Below, in pieces: positions 34,260 through 45,734 of a DNA stretch of 64,000 nucleotides. The position numbers and the translations under genes are program-made. Where the stretch lies: NCBI RefSeq assembly GCF_907164915.1, contig NC_061862.1, forward strand, positions 140,731,913-140,795,912, in the 5' to 3' direction. Origin of the DNA: Impatiens glandulifera. Taxonomy: Eukaryota; Streptophyta; Magnoliopsida; Ericales; Balsaminaceae. The number at the start of each line of letters is the position of its first letter. Within the stretch, counting starts at the first letter, position 1. Under the pieces are notes generated by a model, which did no database searches, had not been told where the DNA came from, and was given only the letters and a program-made list of their open reading frames with translations.

Positions 34260-35030
34260 TTAAAAGAATATGCTACTTTAGTCGTAGTCTGAAGCAACAG
34301 CTTATAGACATCTAACTCCTTTAAGTACGATATAAAGGAAAGAGCAGTTAAACGAGGTCTAACTCCGTTAGATGCGGTCTAAAGAAAAGAAAAGTTAGAC
34401 AAGGTCTAACTCCTTTAGACACGGTCTAAAGAAAAGCACAATTAGACGAGGTCTAACTCTTTTAGACGCAGTCTAAAGAAAAGTGCAGTTAGACGAGGTA
34501 TAACTCCTTTACACGCGGTCTAAAAGAAAGTGCAGTTAGACGATGTCTAACTCCTTTAGACACAGTCTAAAGGAAAGCGCAGTTAGACGAGGTCTAACTC
34601 CTTTAGACGTTGTCTAAAAGAAAGCGCAGTTAGACGGGGTCTAACTCCTTTAGACGCGGTCTAAAGGAAAGTGCAGTTTGACGAAGTCTAACTCCTTTAT
34701 ACGCGGTTTAAAGGAAAACGTAGTTAGACAAGGTCTACCTCCTTTAGACGCGGTTTAAATGAAAGCGCAGTTATATGAGGTTTAACTCCTTTAGACGCGG
34801 TCTAAAGGAAAGTGCAGTTAGACGCCGTCTAACTCCTTTAGACGGTCTAAAAGAAAACGTAGTTAGACGCCGTCTAACTCCTTTAGACGTGGTCTAAAGG
34901 GAAGCGTAGTTAGACGCCGTCTAACTCATTTAGACGTCGTCTAACTCCTTTAGACGCCGTCTAAAGGGAGGCGTAGTTTTATGCGGTCTAATTCCTTTAG
35001 ACGTGGTCTAAAGAAGAACGTTTGATGTCC
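34260..35030. repeat. 47-bp tandem array with two hairpins per unit
   Basis: About 16 units of 47 bases (for example starts at 34581 and 34628) follow the plan AGTTAGACGAGGTCTAACTC, CTTTAGACGCGGTCTAAAGG, AAAGCGC. Each unit contains TTAGAC-GAG-GTCTAA and CTTTAGAC-GCG-GTCTAAAG, two short perfect inverted repeats. Units drift in the loop and in GAGG/GCCG variants, while arms mostly stay paired. A few units near 34850-34970 are shortened. Confidence 0.8.
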
Positions 35031-35566
35031 TACTTTAGTATCCGTCTAAAGTAAGCATCTGTCTAACTACGTTCTCAGCCCATCTGTATTTTCCGTTTTC
35101 AACAGTCTAACAACTAAGCTCCAACAACAAATAAAAGACTGTAATGTACGCATTTATCACTCAAATTGTCCATGTTGTATCTCTCCAGTACAAGACAATA
35201 TTAGAGGATATTCGACGTACTACCTGTCTAGTATGGCCATGATCCCAATTCTTAGAGTTTGTTGTACTCTCGTACTATTAGCGGTTGTCCAACAAAAGGA
35301 GGACACGTGTCCTCAAAGAAGATTTGACTATTGGTGTACTTCAACTATAAATAAAAGCTCAAGGATAATGGACGGATCACCGGTTACCAACTTACTGCTA
35401 TCAAGTCATATTCTCTATCTAAAAGCGTTGTGTATACATTATCTAGAGAATATTCTATAATTCCTTCACTTATCTTTCTGTGAGAAATATCAGTGTTGTA
35501 AGTTGAACAAAGGGTTTTTTATTCAACAGAGTGTGTTAGCTAGAAGTTCAAAAGCAGACGATTGTT

Positions 35567-37785
35567 TTTTTGGGGGGAAAACGAATTTGTGTCATTTCAT
35601 TACAAATTCCCAAAAACGGGAAAAAAAAATCACGAGTTCAAGATATCATTTTAGACAGACCTAAAATGATTTTGAAGTCGTATCATTCTGAATAAAAGTA
35701 AAAAAGTAAATGAACTATCTGATTATAATGTTTTCGTTTATAATGATTTTAGTAAACGGTAAATTCCAATTCCTACTGATATTCCAATTCTGCTCCATAC
35801 TTGGAACTTTTCTCCACATTCCCACAAGTGTGCCACAATCCAAGACTATGTATCTCCATATTCTTCAACACTTTTGCAAGTTCTGCCATAGACTCTCGCA
35901 TTACGTTACTTCCAAATATTGTAAACTATTGCTCCAAAGCCGCACTTGAATACGTTTGTTGCGAATTTGTTTCCTTTGGCTTTGAATAGTGCTTCTTCTT
36001 TGATTTCTTTTCATTCCTTCGGGAAACTGATCAGCTCCACACCCAAATTTCCAATGCTATACTACAGCTCCCAAATAGGTGATCAATGATTTCTTCACTT
36101 TCGTTGTATAGAAGACAGCTCATGTTTGGGATACTCATATACTTGCTCATACAATCACAAGTGCCGAGTCTTTCTCAGAAGGCAAGCCATATGATGAACT
36201 GGTATCGAGGAATGATCTTGGTTGACCATACGAGAGGAGCCCATTCAACTTTCTAATCTTTTTCTCGGATTATCAACCATATTTACTTTGAGACCAACTT
36301 CCCATTATCTTCTGCATTCAATTCATGAACGTCGGGTCTATCTCAGAGTTGTATGTTACTGATGTGATCTAGTATCCTTTATCCTTTTGGATTTCTTCTC
36401 AAAAGCGAGTCCCAGTCCTCGTCTTTTACGTCTCTGATTTTTGTCACTACAATGTCCCTTCTGATATGTGTATTTTTGAACTCCTCTTTGTAAATGATTG
36501 GCTGGTTTTTGAACCAGGAATCATGCCAAAACAGTGAACAATTCCCGTCCCCTAGCCGAATGTCGTAAAGGTTTGCAATATCACTTCTTAGTTTACAAAT
36601 TTTATTTAGTGACCAGCTCATACCTTCATTGATTTTACACGTCCATATATTGGTTTCCTGTTTCATATATCGCGTGTGTACCCATATAATCTATAATGAT
36701 TCATGGTTGCGTTTAAATTCCCACAGATGCTTGAAGGTTAGAGTCGTGTTCCACTCGACGCAGTTGTTTAGGCCAATGCCTCCCTCCTCTTTCGGTTTAT
36801 AGAGAGTAGTCCATTTGATTTTCTTTCCTCTTCTCCCGCTACTACCCCAGATGAAGTTCTTCATTAGTGTGTCTCGCTCCTTCATTTCCTTCTTCGGAAT
36901 GACCATCTGCTGCACCTAGTATCCAATTATTCCTGTGACTACGGTTTTGATAACCTCGATCCTCCCTACATAAGAAAGTTTCTTTACCGCCCAACTAGAT
37001 ATCGTGTTTTTTACCTTTTCAATCAGCGACTTGTAGTGTGAGATCTCGATCTGTTTCGTGGTGAACGGAATCCCCAAGTACCTTACGGGAAAGCTGTCTT
37101 CCGCAATGCCCATGATGTTGAATATGTCCTACTTTATTTCTTCCTTCACTCCTCCATAAAATGCCACACTTTTGCTTTGATTAATAGTAAGACCTATAAC
37201 CTCAGAAAAAACATTAGTGCAGCCCTAATAGTTTTTATGGAATCAACATCTGCGTGCGCTAGAATGAACAGATCATCAACAAAGCATAAATGGGTTACCT
37301 CCTCTATCTCACAGAAAGGGTGAAAGATGTATGGACAATTATTTCGGAACATCGCGAAGATGCTCTCAAAGATCTTCATGATAGATACAAAAAGGTAGAA
37401 GAGAGGGGGTCTCATTGCCTTACCCCGTTTTCACCCTTGAAGTAGCCTCTATGGACTCCATTGACGCTAACAACAAAATTGGATGAAGAAACACATTGCA
37501 TAATTCAATCAATAAAAATCATTGGAAAAACAAATACAACCAGAAAATCTTGAATGGCTTCCCATCTAATAGAGTCGAAAGCTTTCTTGATATCTATTTT
37601 GAAAGTCACTCTTGGAGATATTTTCTTTTTCTTGTAGTCTTTTAAAAAGTTCTACATTAAAAGAATATTATGAGAGATTTCCATACTAGGGATAAATCTA
37701 GATTGATTATGATTTATTATTTTTCCTATGACATTTTTAAAGCGTTTAGAAAAAATTTTAAAATTATTTTGTAAACCACATTGCA
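35567..37785 (-). mobile_element. 5'-truncated L1-type LINE inserted in the LTR
   Basis: On the minus strand the element runs from 37785 (truncated) to an A-rich 3' end next to 35567. It keeps the second half of ORF2 reverse transcriptase: CFVDDLFILAHA (the catalytic FVDD box, 37415-37194), FPVRYLGIPFTTKQI (37113-36916), NFIWGSSGRRGKKIKWTTLY (36915-36691) and RLGDGNCSLFWHDSWF (36666-36379). Stops and shifts separate these. GCAGACGATTGTT (35554-35566) and GCAGGCGGTTGTT (37786-37798) are a probable target duplication, 11 of 13 identical. Upstream RT motifs (about 37440-37760) are also partly readable. Confidence 0.85.
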
Positions 37786-38134
37786 GCAGGCGGTTGTTAA
37801 GTAATGTGATTTCTGACTTGGTTTGTTTAGTGAGTTCTATTCAAATCAAAGTCTTCAAGTGAATATCCTTCCAGTTGAGGAATAAAGAGTGACATAGGAG
37901 GGTTTACTCTGAACATCCATAAACAAACTCTATGTTCTTTACTTTCTTCCATTTACATTCATCTGTCTGAAGCTTCAAATCCAACAAACGGTTTCTATAT
38001 TTGAACTTGTTTAAGAGTTTGTGAAGATTTACGAAGAATAGAAAGAGATTTTAACTTCTATAAGATTTAAAATCAAATTGAAGTAGGTAAATTGTTCAAA
38101 ATAGTCAAACCTATTGTCAGATGCGATCCTAAAA

Positions 38135-38486
38135 AAATTGTTATGAAAAGATGGTGCACGTGTATTATGTTAATTAATCTTTAAAATCATTTTTAAAAAT
38201 TATTGTCATTAACATTTATAATTAATAGAAGTTCTAACAATGTCAACCATGTTTTGACTCAAACTGATGTGATTGTGATTTTCTGTTTCTTTAAGTTCTA
38301 TTTGTGCTTGGTTGCCTGGGTTGAACCAACTACCCGATTCAATCATTCGAGTACATATTAATTTTATACTAGTTGTTATCCTAATAAAGATTAAATTTAA
38401 TTAAAATAATTTATTAAAATATAAAGTTATATGCTTTTTTAAATATTTATCATAAATATGGGGATATATTTGTATAAAAGTATAAG
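38135..38486. other. no gene recognised
   Basis: AT-rich sequence between the LTR end and the inverted-repeat element. Nothing distinctive is seen apart from a 57-base unit near its end (38460-38560) that is directly repeated. Confidence 0.35.
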
Positions 38487-38673
38487 AGTAATGATAGGGG
38501 AGCGAAAAAAATATAGGGATATATTTGTATAAAAGTATAAGAGTAATGATAGGGGAGCAAAAAATTATTACGAATGAGTGAGGCAGCGAATTGATGTGGC
38601 AATGTAAATGTCACCTAATAAATAAATAGGACAAGTATCAATTTTTCTCTCTCTAATAAATAAATAGGACAAG

Positions 38674-39670
38674 TAGGGATGGCAATGGGTACCCGTATGC
38701 CCGATACCCGTGGGTACCCGATAGTCGGGTTCGGGTATTTTAAATCGGGTATGGGGTCGGGGTCGGGCATGGGGTATGAGAGAAGATACCCGATCAGGTA
38801 CGGGGTCGGGGATGGGGAGTGTGTGAAACCCAAACCCGATACCTGATACCCGATTATATTAATATTAAAAATAAAATATTTTTTATTATAGTTTAATGTG
38901 ACATTTCAAATATCTCATTATTACAAATATCATCATGAATATTTTGTTCTTATCCATACTCCACTCAAACATTATTTCTTTGTATTCCCCAAAAGACATT
39001 ATTTCTTTATATTCCCCAAAAAGTTATTTCTCTCATCATCTTCAAATTTTATTTTAATAACAAGATGTATTTCTATCTCAACACTCTTCATATTCAATCT
39101 TTAACTTTTTTTTAATATTCATTATATTTTCTTCACTCTAGCACAACCAAGTTCTTATTTTTTTCAAGATCTTCAACATAAATACATAGGTAAGTAATGT
39201 TTTTGTTTATTTTTTTAACATTCATTCTAACTTTTCTTCACTTTAGCAACAACAAAGTTCTTATTTCTTTCCAGATCTTCAACATATGTTAATATTTTTT
39301 TACATTTATTCTAACTTTTCTTCACTTAGCAACAACAACCAACAAAGTTTTTTTATTATTTTTTTCAAGATTTATAACATAAATACTTAGGTAAGTAATG
39401 TTTTTGTTTATATTTTTAACATTTCGTTATTAATAATTTTATTATTTATTACAGTTATTATGTTTCTTTTTCTTCAACTTCTATAATTTTTAAGTTTTTA
39501 ATCGGGTAATGGGGTACCCGTTGGGGATCGGGTACCCGATGAATCGGGGATGGGGATAAAATTAGATATACCCGTCGGGGTCGGGGTCGGGGTCGGGTAG
39601 TAAAATGAAAATCGGGTTCGGGGATGGGTACTTCACTACTCGGCGGGTAGGGTACCCGTTGCCATCCCTA
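38674..39670. mobile_element. hAT-like non-autonomous element rich in GGGTACCCG
   Basis: The ends are TAGGGATGGCAATGGGTACC and, inverted, TAGGGATGGCAACGGGTACC. Both sides are flanked by the 8-base direct repeat AGGACAAG (38666-38673, 39671-39678). Subterminal regions are full of CGGGTACCCG and GGGGTCGGGG words on both sides. The 997-base interior is AT-rich with no transposase ORF. TAGGG ends and an 8-base duplication are hAT features. Confidence 0.85.
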
Positions 39671-39989
39671 AGGACAAGTATCAATTTTTCTCTCTCTTTC
39701 ATTTTAAATTGTACATGTCACCAAACTGTATTTAATAATTTCTATCTCTTAATTCTTTTTTATTTAAATAAATTATTTAATATTTTCTCTTTTTTAATTT
39801 TATTATAAAATTATTATAAATATTTACTTAATTTAAAATTGAAAAAAAAAATTGTAATTTTAACTTAAAATACAAATTATTAATATTTATAATAAATAAA
39901 ATTCAAATTACTAATTTTCACATATATATATATACAAATAAACATTATATAAAAATGAAAGCTATAATATTATTTAGAAGGTGAATTTT

Positions 39990-40170
39990 AATATGAGAAA
40001 TGGTTAGGTGAGGGAATTTGGTGAGAGAATAATTGGCATAATCTTATTTGCTGAAAAATTCAAATAATTTCTATATTTTCTCTCTTTTCTCTCACTTTTA
40101 TATTTTTCAATATGATGATGGCAAGTCATTCCCTCACCAAATTCCCTCTCTCTATCACTCCTCTTTTAAT
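39990..40170. mobile_element. small inverted-repeat element (MITE-like)
   Basis: GGTGAGGGAATTTGGTGAGA on the left is mirrored by TCCCTCACCAAATTCCCTCT on the right, with TTGGCAT / ATGGCAAG also paired, around a loop with TATATTTTCTCTCTTTTCTC. Length is about 170 bases. No target duplication could be fixed. Confidence 0.5.
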
Positions 40171-40629
40171 ATATATCTTATAAGAAAATTAAATAAGAAT
40201 AAAAAGAGACTTTTTATTTTTTAAGAGAAATAATTTTAATATATATCTTATAAGAAAATTAAATAAGAATAAAAAGAGACTTTTTATTTTTTAAGAGAAA
40301 TAAGAATATTTAAAGAAGAGAAATAATAATTTAATATGAATATTTTTTAAGAGGAATAATTCAAATTATGAATATAGATATTTAATTTTTATTTTATATA
40401 TATTTATATTTAAAATTTAATATATATTTTAAAAAATATGTGCATTTATATATTTTATGAATTTGATTTATTCGTTCTCCTTAATATTATTTATATTAAA
40501 AATACATAAATAAATTAATTAACTATTAATCGCAAAAAATTAATTAAATTAAAAAAATTAATCATATTCATATTTAACTTCTTATTCTTTTTTATATATA
40601 TGTTTATTAATTTTTAAAGTTATTACTTT

Positions 40630-40668
<39 letters not shown>

Positions 40669-40880
40669 TTAAATATACAATTATAAATTAATAGATAAAA
40701 GGAGAAAAAAATATAAATGAAGAGAAGAGAGAAATTATTAATGAAAGGAGGAGAGAGAAATAAATATATTAATTAAAGACCTAGTCATCAATCCTAATCA
40801 CTTTCACATGTCATTGTCATTCGTTACACTTTCGTTAATATATTTTCGCTCCCCCCTATCATTACTATTTTGTTGATGAG
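40165..40880. repeat. AT-rich stretch with a 68-bp direct repeat and (AT)n
   Basis: A 67-68-base segment (TATATCTTATAAGAAAATTA, AGAGACTTTTTATTTTTTAA) occurs twice in tandem at about 40165-40300. An AT dinucleotide run lies at 40638-40666. No gene. Confidence 0.5.
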
Positions 40881-40969
40881 CCCAATAGTAAATAGATATA
40901 TTTGGGTTAGGTCCAGAATCATATAGATATCATATCTAACCTAATTAGACCTAAAATACTCAACAACTA

Positions 40970-41922
40970 TCGATAGAGGGTTGCAAGATCTAAACCCCAC
41001 ATCTCGAAGATAAGATCCGAAGAACAACTTCGTTAATTGTTCTTCACTGCATATCTAGGTATGTTTCCACAATTACAATTTATCTCAATTTGGGGATTTG
41101 TAGTTTCTGAGTTATTGTCGGAGGATTTCAGATATTATTGGAGGAAATTCTACCTCCTTTAGGCAGTGCTCCACTGGCGCTCGGACCAGCGACCAAACAT
41201 TTTGTTGAAGAAGGTTTTAGAAATTTCTTTGCTTTTTTATATTGTTATTTTGGTTTATCATTGAACTTTTGAAAACTCATTATAACTTATTTGAAAACTC
41301 ATTATAACTTATATTGTTATTGACTGTTAAGTTTGTGCAAAGCTTAAGTACAATAAAATCATTTAGCAATTTTTTGTGATAAAAAATTTTTCAAATAATT
41401 TTATAAATGTTTTTTACATGGTTGTAAGCTACTTAAAATTCAATTAAACTAAAGCAGTTAGATATAATTTTTAAACAATTCATTTGTATATTTACATCTT
41501 TTAGGTGTTCAAATACATATTGGTCCATTTTGAGAAAATTCATATGCATATATATATTTTTATATTATTTATCTTTTTTAAGCTTCATTTATGTTTATAG
41601 AATTATATGGTTGGAGGAAGACTTTGTTAGACATCCTTTTACTTCTGATTTTAAATTTTATTGTTCATGTTACTAGCTAGATTACTTATTGATTTTGATT
41701 GACTAAAAGTAATGAATGTTTGCCTTAAATCATTTACTTTACTCTTGGACACCAATTTCTTTTCTCAAGTTTTCCAATATCCTTATTCAACAAATGGTTA
41801 TTTAAGAATTGAATTAGATTAGTTTATTCTTTATCAAAACGTAAATTTTGACTAGTTCTATATTTTCATAGTGTTCAAGATCTCAACACATTTGCCATAG
41901 CTCATATATTATTGCTCCAGGA
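40970..41922 (+). promoter_or_regulatory. probable 5' leader exon and intron of the F-box gene
   Basis: A transcribed-looking stretch (GAACAACTTCGTTAATTGTTCTTC) ends CTAG at 41058 and is followed by GTATGTTTCC. The next good acceptor, TATTATTGCTCCAG, ends at 41920, two bases before the ATG at 41923. The 860-base interval is T-rich as plant introns are. Inferred from splice signals only. Confidence 0.4.
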
Positions 41923-43523
41923 ATGAACAAGAAAATGAACTACTATTACACTTACAGGATTTTGGACAACACAAAAAAAAAACAAATGGTTCTCACAAGA
42001 AACCAAACTACGCGAATGATGGAAATAATGGTGACAAACAAAAGAGAAGTTGATGGGGTTGATCGTCTTAGCGAGTTGCCCGATCCTCTGATTTATCATA
42101 TATTTTCATTTATAGATACAAAATACATGGTTAAAAGTTGTGTGTTGTCCAAAAGATACAAATCTCTTTGGCGTTCTCTTAACATTTTTCGATTTGATGA
42201 AAAAATATACCGCAATTACATAATTTTTGTAAATTTTATCAAGGAGGTTCTTTCACGATGTGATGGATCAAAAATCTCTTCTTTCAGCCTAGAATTTGTG
42301 TTTTCAACTAATCTTCGTTTCTTGAAAAGTGTTTTGAAGTATGTGTTGTTACACGACACACAACATCTAATGATCAATATTGGTCTTGGTAACTACTCTT
42401 CTATGCATCCTATTATTACTTCCCAATCATTGAAAACCCTCCATGCTCCATGTGGTTCTATTAATGGATCACACTCTTTTAATTTTCCCATCCTAACTGC
42501 ACTATACCTAGAACATCCCATTTTTAATGATCCAGATTGTGAATTCTCAGAACTGTTTTCTGGGTGTCCAAATCTGAAGGATCTGACTTTACACAATTGT
42601 GAGAGTGGTTTGGATGCTATTAGTATTGTGGGTAAACATCTAGAAAAACTGGATATTTCAGTTCAGTTATGTCCCAAAGACTTTAAAGTTGTAATTGAAG
42701 GGCCAAAACTTTATGCACTCAAATATAAGGGAGATGCTTTTGTCAGGATCTTAGCTAACGTCCCCTCTATGGAAAAGGTTGATCTCAATTGCTTTGTTCG
42801 TCATGATGGAAAATGGCAAAAAAGGGTTTTGAATGTTATTCAGATGCTTAAAAAATTTCAGCATTCCAAATACTTAAGACTTCGGTCAGGCATTATGCAG
42901 GTATGTTTCTTAACTCTTAACTTTAGTTGTTATTTTTTTTTTTTCAATTATCATTTGATGGGTGAGGAAAAAACCTTCCAAAGATGATTGAATTGAATTC
43001 TTATAAATGAATTGATTTCTTCCTCTAAATAACCATTTGAATGATCTCATTTTGCACAGGTTCTTGTTTCTAGTGCTGTCTTTCAGAAACAATTCCCACT
43101 CCAATTATTTAATTTGAAGCTTTTGGAGTTGAATTTACCAATTGGGTATAATGGGAGGATTGATGTTATTTCCTACTTACTTAGGCATTCTCGAGCTAAA
43201 GATCTTTTTGGAAAGAAATTGTTGGAGGTAACACCTTTCCTATTTGTTATTGCTATTCTTCATTTTGTTTAGTTTGGTTATCTGAATATGATGTTTATTT
43301 ACTATTTAACATCCTTAAATAATTGTTTTTTAAAGAATAGTATATATTTACTCCCATTGAATGACAGAAGAGATTTTTCTTGAATAAGTATCTGTTTTCG
43401 GTTAAATCTGTCCACTCTGTTTTTAAAAAAATTGACCACGCAAGCCGGGTTTCTATAGATGAGGCCTTTTGGCGAAGCCAACAAGTCAATTTGTTTGAGT
43501 CGATTTTTGTTTGTCACCTATAG
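41923..43523 (+). CDS. F-box/LRR protein, copy B (three-exon model)
   Basis: Exon 1 (41923-42900) encodes 326 residues. The F-box lies at about residues 47-88 (VDRLSELPDPLIYHIFSFID, KSCVLSKRYKSLWRSL), followed by leucine-rich segments (FPILTALYLEHPIF, CPNLKDLTLHNC, HLEKLDIS). Exon 2 is 43060-43227 and the probable last exon 43368-43523 ends in TAG; junctions are GT/AG and phase 0, giving about 433 residues, normal for the family. Such proteins present substrates to SCF ubiquitin ligases via SKP1. The first Met may not be the true start; Met 22, 32, 33 or 36 are nearer the F-box. A leader intron with GTATGT at 41059 and TTGCTCCAG at 41920 is likely. Exon 3 is the least certain part. Confidence 0.8.
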
Positions 43524-43541
43524 GAACTTATATCTGATTGT

Positions 43542-43820
43542 TTGTTTACATATCCACTCCTACTTCGTGTTTCAGTTTCTAGCATTATGTCGCGAACTTT
43601 ACGACGAAATAGACGAATGAAAAGTTTAATATATTTTAATAAAATTGAGACTATTAAAATGCAGGCGATTCTTGGCTTAGAAGGAAAGCAAGAGAGGACC
43701 TATTTTATTAAAGGACAGCCGCATATATTAAAAGTGATGACACAAGGAAAACATCATATTCAATTAAAAGTCCATTATCAACTCATACAGGGATGGAACT
43801 CCATGTATGCTAAATGGTAA
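43542..43820 (+). CDS. unrecognised 92-codon ORF downstream of F-box copy B
   Basis: Same ORF as 11516-11794 with one amino-acid difference. It lies in what is likely the 3' untranslated part of the F-box gene. No family recognised. Confidence 0.2.
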   Translation: MFTYPLLLRVSVSSIMSRTLRRNRRMKSLIYFNKIETIKMQAILGLEGKQERTYFIKGQPHILKVMTQGKHHIQLKVHYQLIQGWNSMYAKW

Positions 43821-44120
43821 ATATTTTGTTGTATGAGGACGAGCTCAGCTTACATTTGGTCAAAAGATTTGTATCTCCTTTGTTGTATTTCGATTCACTA
43901 GTTTATTTTTATTTGGTATAAGAAATATGATTGAACGATGATTTTCCCTGAATGATGATATTGTAGTTTAATAGGTCATTTGTCATTGTAAGCGACAGTG
44001 TCATTGCTGAGATTCAAACATAGATAGTTAATGCTTCAAAATTAAAGTATATCTTACTATTGGTCTTATCTTTAGAAATAATGGTGGATGCAACACCCAT
44101 ATAAAAATTAGAGCTAGGGG

Positions 44121-44256
<136 letters not shown>

Positions 44257-44339
44257 AAATGAGAGATTTTATTATAATATTCAAATAAGTTGAGATTTAA
44301 AAAATAAAACTCATATATTATAGAATTTACGTTTATATT

Positions 44340-44960
44340 CTTAGTAAACGTCCTCTATTCTATTGTTTTTTTGGAAAATGATTTAGTGTCATTTCATTAA
44401 AATCTCAAAAGATGGAAAATGAATTTTAAAAACAAAGCTAGACAAACTCTAGCTTTGTTGAAAATATCAAATGAGTTTCAAACAAGTAAGTTACAAAATA
44501 ATAGAATAACAAACAATTGAATTACAAACAAGTCATTAAACAAAACTATTTCAACCTTTCTTTCCTTGTAATAATTTTATAGGAGATATTCCATCTTTGA
44601 TTGAACTTCCAACTGTCTTCATTAATCGGAATTCCCCTCCATGTATGTATGAGAGCATTGCTATCAGAAACAATATCATCCCAAACTTTTCCTTCAGTTT
44701 TCTTATTTATGCTATGAATTCTTGTATTTCTTTCTTTCCAGATATTGCAGACTAGGACTCCAAAGAAGCATTTGAAAACATTCCCATAAAAACTATCGAC
44801 CTTAGCCTTTTTCTTTACAAGCTCTATAATTCATTCAATATACCTAGAAATTTAGTGATATTCATGTTCATTTAATTTAAAAATTAATTTAAAACTTGGA
44901 TACAAATGCGCATTTCCCAAACAAATGGTCAATGCTTTCCTCTTTTACTGCGCATTAATT
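44340..44960 (-). mobile_element. LINE 3'-end fragment, copy B
   Basis: On the minus strand ORF2's C-terminal zinc-knuckle-like end is readable: EESIDHLFGKCAF near 44930, then LVKKKAKVDSFYGNVF, FFGVLVCNIWKERNTRIHS and WKFNQRWNISYKIITRKERL before a stop. The 3' tail (GATTTTAATGAAATGACACT) and an A-rich end at about 44345 follow. Copy A keeps only the last 330 bases. Confidence 0.8.
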
Positions 44961-45734
44961 TAGTGAGATTGAGAAGAGTTGTTGAATGTCTTTCGTCGTT
45001 GAAATAACATGGTTACCCAAATTTACTTGTTGTTATAACCTCTATGATTTTATCTTCTAAGAGCTTTTGAGTTGAAGTGGAGGTATAAGATTTATCTTGT
45101 GAATGGCTCGAGCGGTGAAGATTGATGTGTGGCTCATAACCTTTTGATGGCACGATATACGTGATGGTGGAGATTGTTATTCTTCTAAGGGCTCTTGAGT
45201 GGAAGTGGAGGTACGAAACATTGTCTCATGAATGGCTCGAGCAAAGATGAAGATTGAAGTGTTGAACCCACTTATTTCTTTTCTTGATGGCTTAACTTTT
45301 GTCAAGGTGGAGATTGATGGGTACGACTCATGTATTTCTTAAAGGATGTCAAATTCGTCAAGGTGGAGATTGTTGAATTTTTAATTTATCATCACATCTC
45401 AATAAACGCGGTATTCGACCAAGGTGGAGATTATTGGGTTGTGGGCTCATATTTTATTAGAATTTATATATTGTAATGGGCTTTAAGCCTTTATTGGGCT
45501 TAGGAGTATTAGTTTAGTCTTTTTGGCTTTTGATGTACTATATAAATAGAGACATTGTAACCTAGAGTTACTTGGACCATTATTTTATGGAAAATCAATA
45601 GAATGGACGACTCCCCGAGGATGTAGACATTGTTGGTCGAACCTCGTTATACCTTGTGTTCTTCATTATTTTTTACCACTTTATCTTTATATATCCTTTT
45701 ATCATATATTTAGAGTAGATATGTTCTCAACAAG
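44961..45734. mobile_element. LTR-like fragment with AAGGTGGAGATT repeats, copy B only
   Basis: The word AAGGTGGAGATT(G) recurs near 45300, 45360 and 45420 (a GGTGGAGATTG form is near 45160). The block TCTTCTAAG, CTCTTGAGT, GAAGTGGAGGTA, GAATGGCTCGAGC occurs twice, about 135 bases apart. From about 45436 (ATTGGGTTGTGGGCTC) the sequence resembles a copia-type LTR, with ACTATATAAATAGAGAC as TATA box near 45538. Left and right limits are uncertain. It is absent from copy A, where a deletion spans it. Confidence 0.4.

Larger units (their letters stand above)
34059..38134 (+). mobile_element. LTR with 47-bp array, split by a LINE
   Basis: After TTTTAACATCATCAAAAAG and a purine run, the LTR begins TGTTGAGTTAATTAACATG and ends at about 38134 (GATCCTAA). 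It has the same plan as 24937-26304: tandem array, TATA box (ACTATAAATAAAAG near 35341), then AAGTTGAACA, TTCAACAGA, and after the LINE CAAATCAAAGTCTTCAAGTG, GAACATCCATAAA. The LINE at 35567-37785 interrupts it. Without the LINE it is about 1.85 kb. Confidence 0.6.
38487..40866. mobile_element. inverted-repeat DNA element containing nested elements
   Basis: GTAATGATAGGGGAGCGAAA at 38488 (and again at 38543, a tandem duplication of the end) is matched in inverted orientation by 40840-40866. Similarity weakly extends about 60 bases inward (ACGAATGA, CAATGTAAATGTCAC against its mirror). There is no transposase, and I cannot define a target duplication. The interior holds the 38674-39670 element, the small element at 39990-40170, a 68-base direct repeat (40165-40310) and an (AT)n run at 40638-40666. 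Confidence 0.5.

Noticed and set aside
34260..35030. Regularly spaced repeats considered as a CRISPR array
   Set aside because: Units are tandem with no unique spacers, and the genome is a plant nuclear one.
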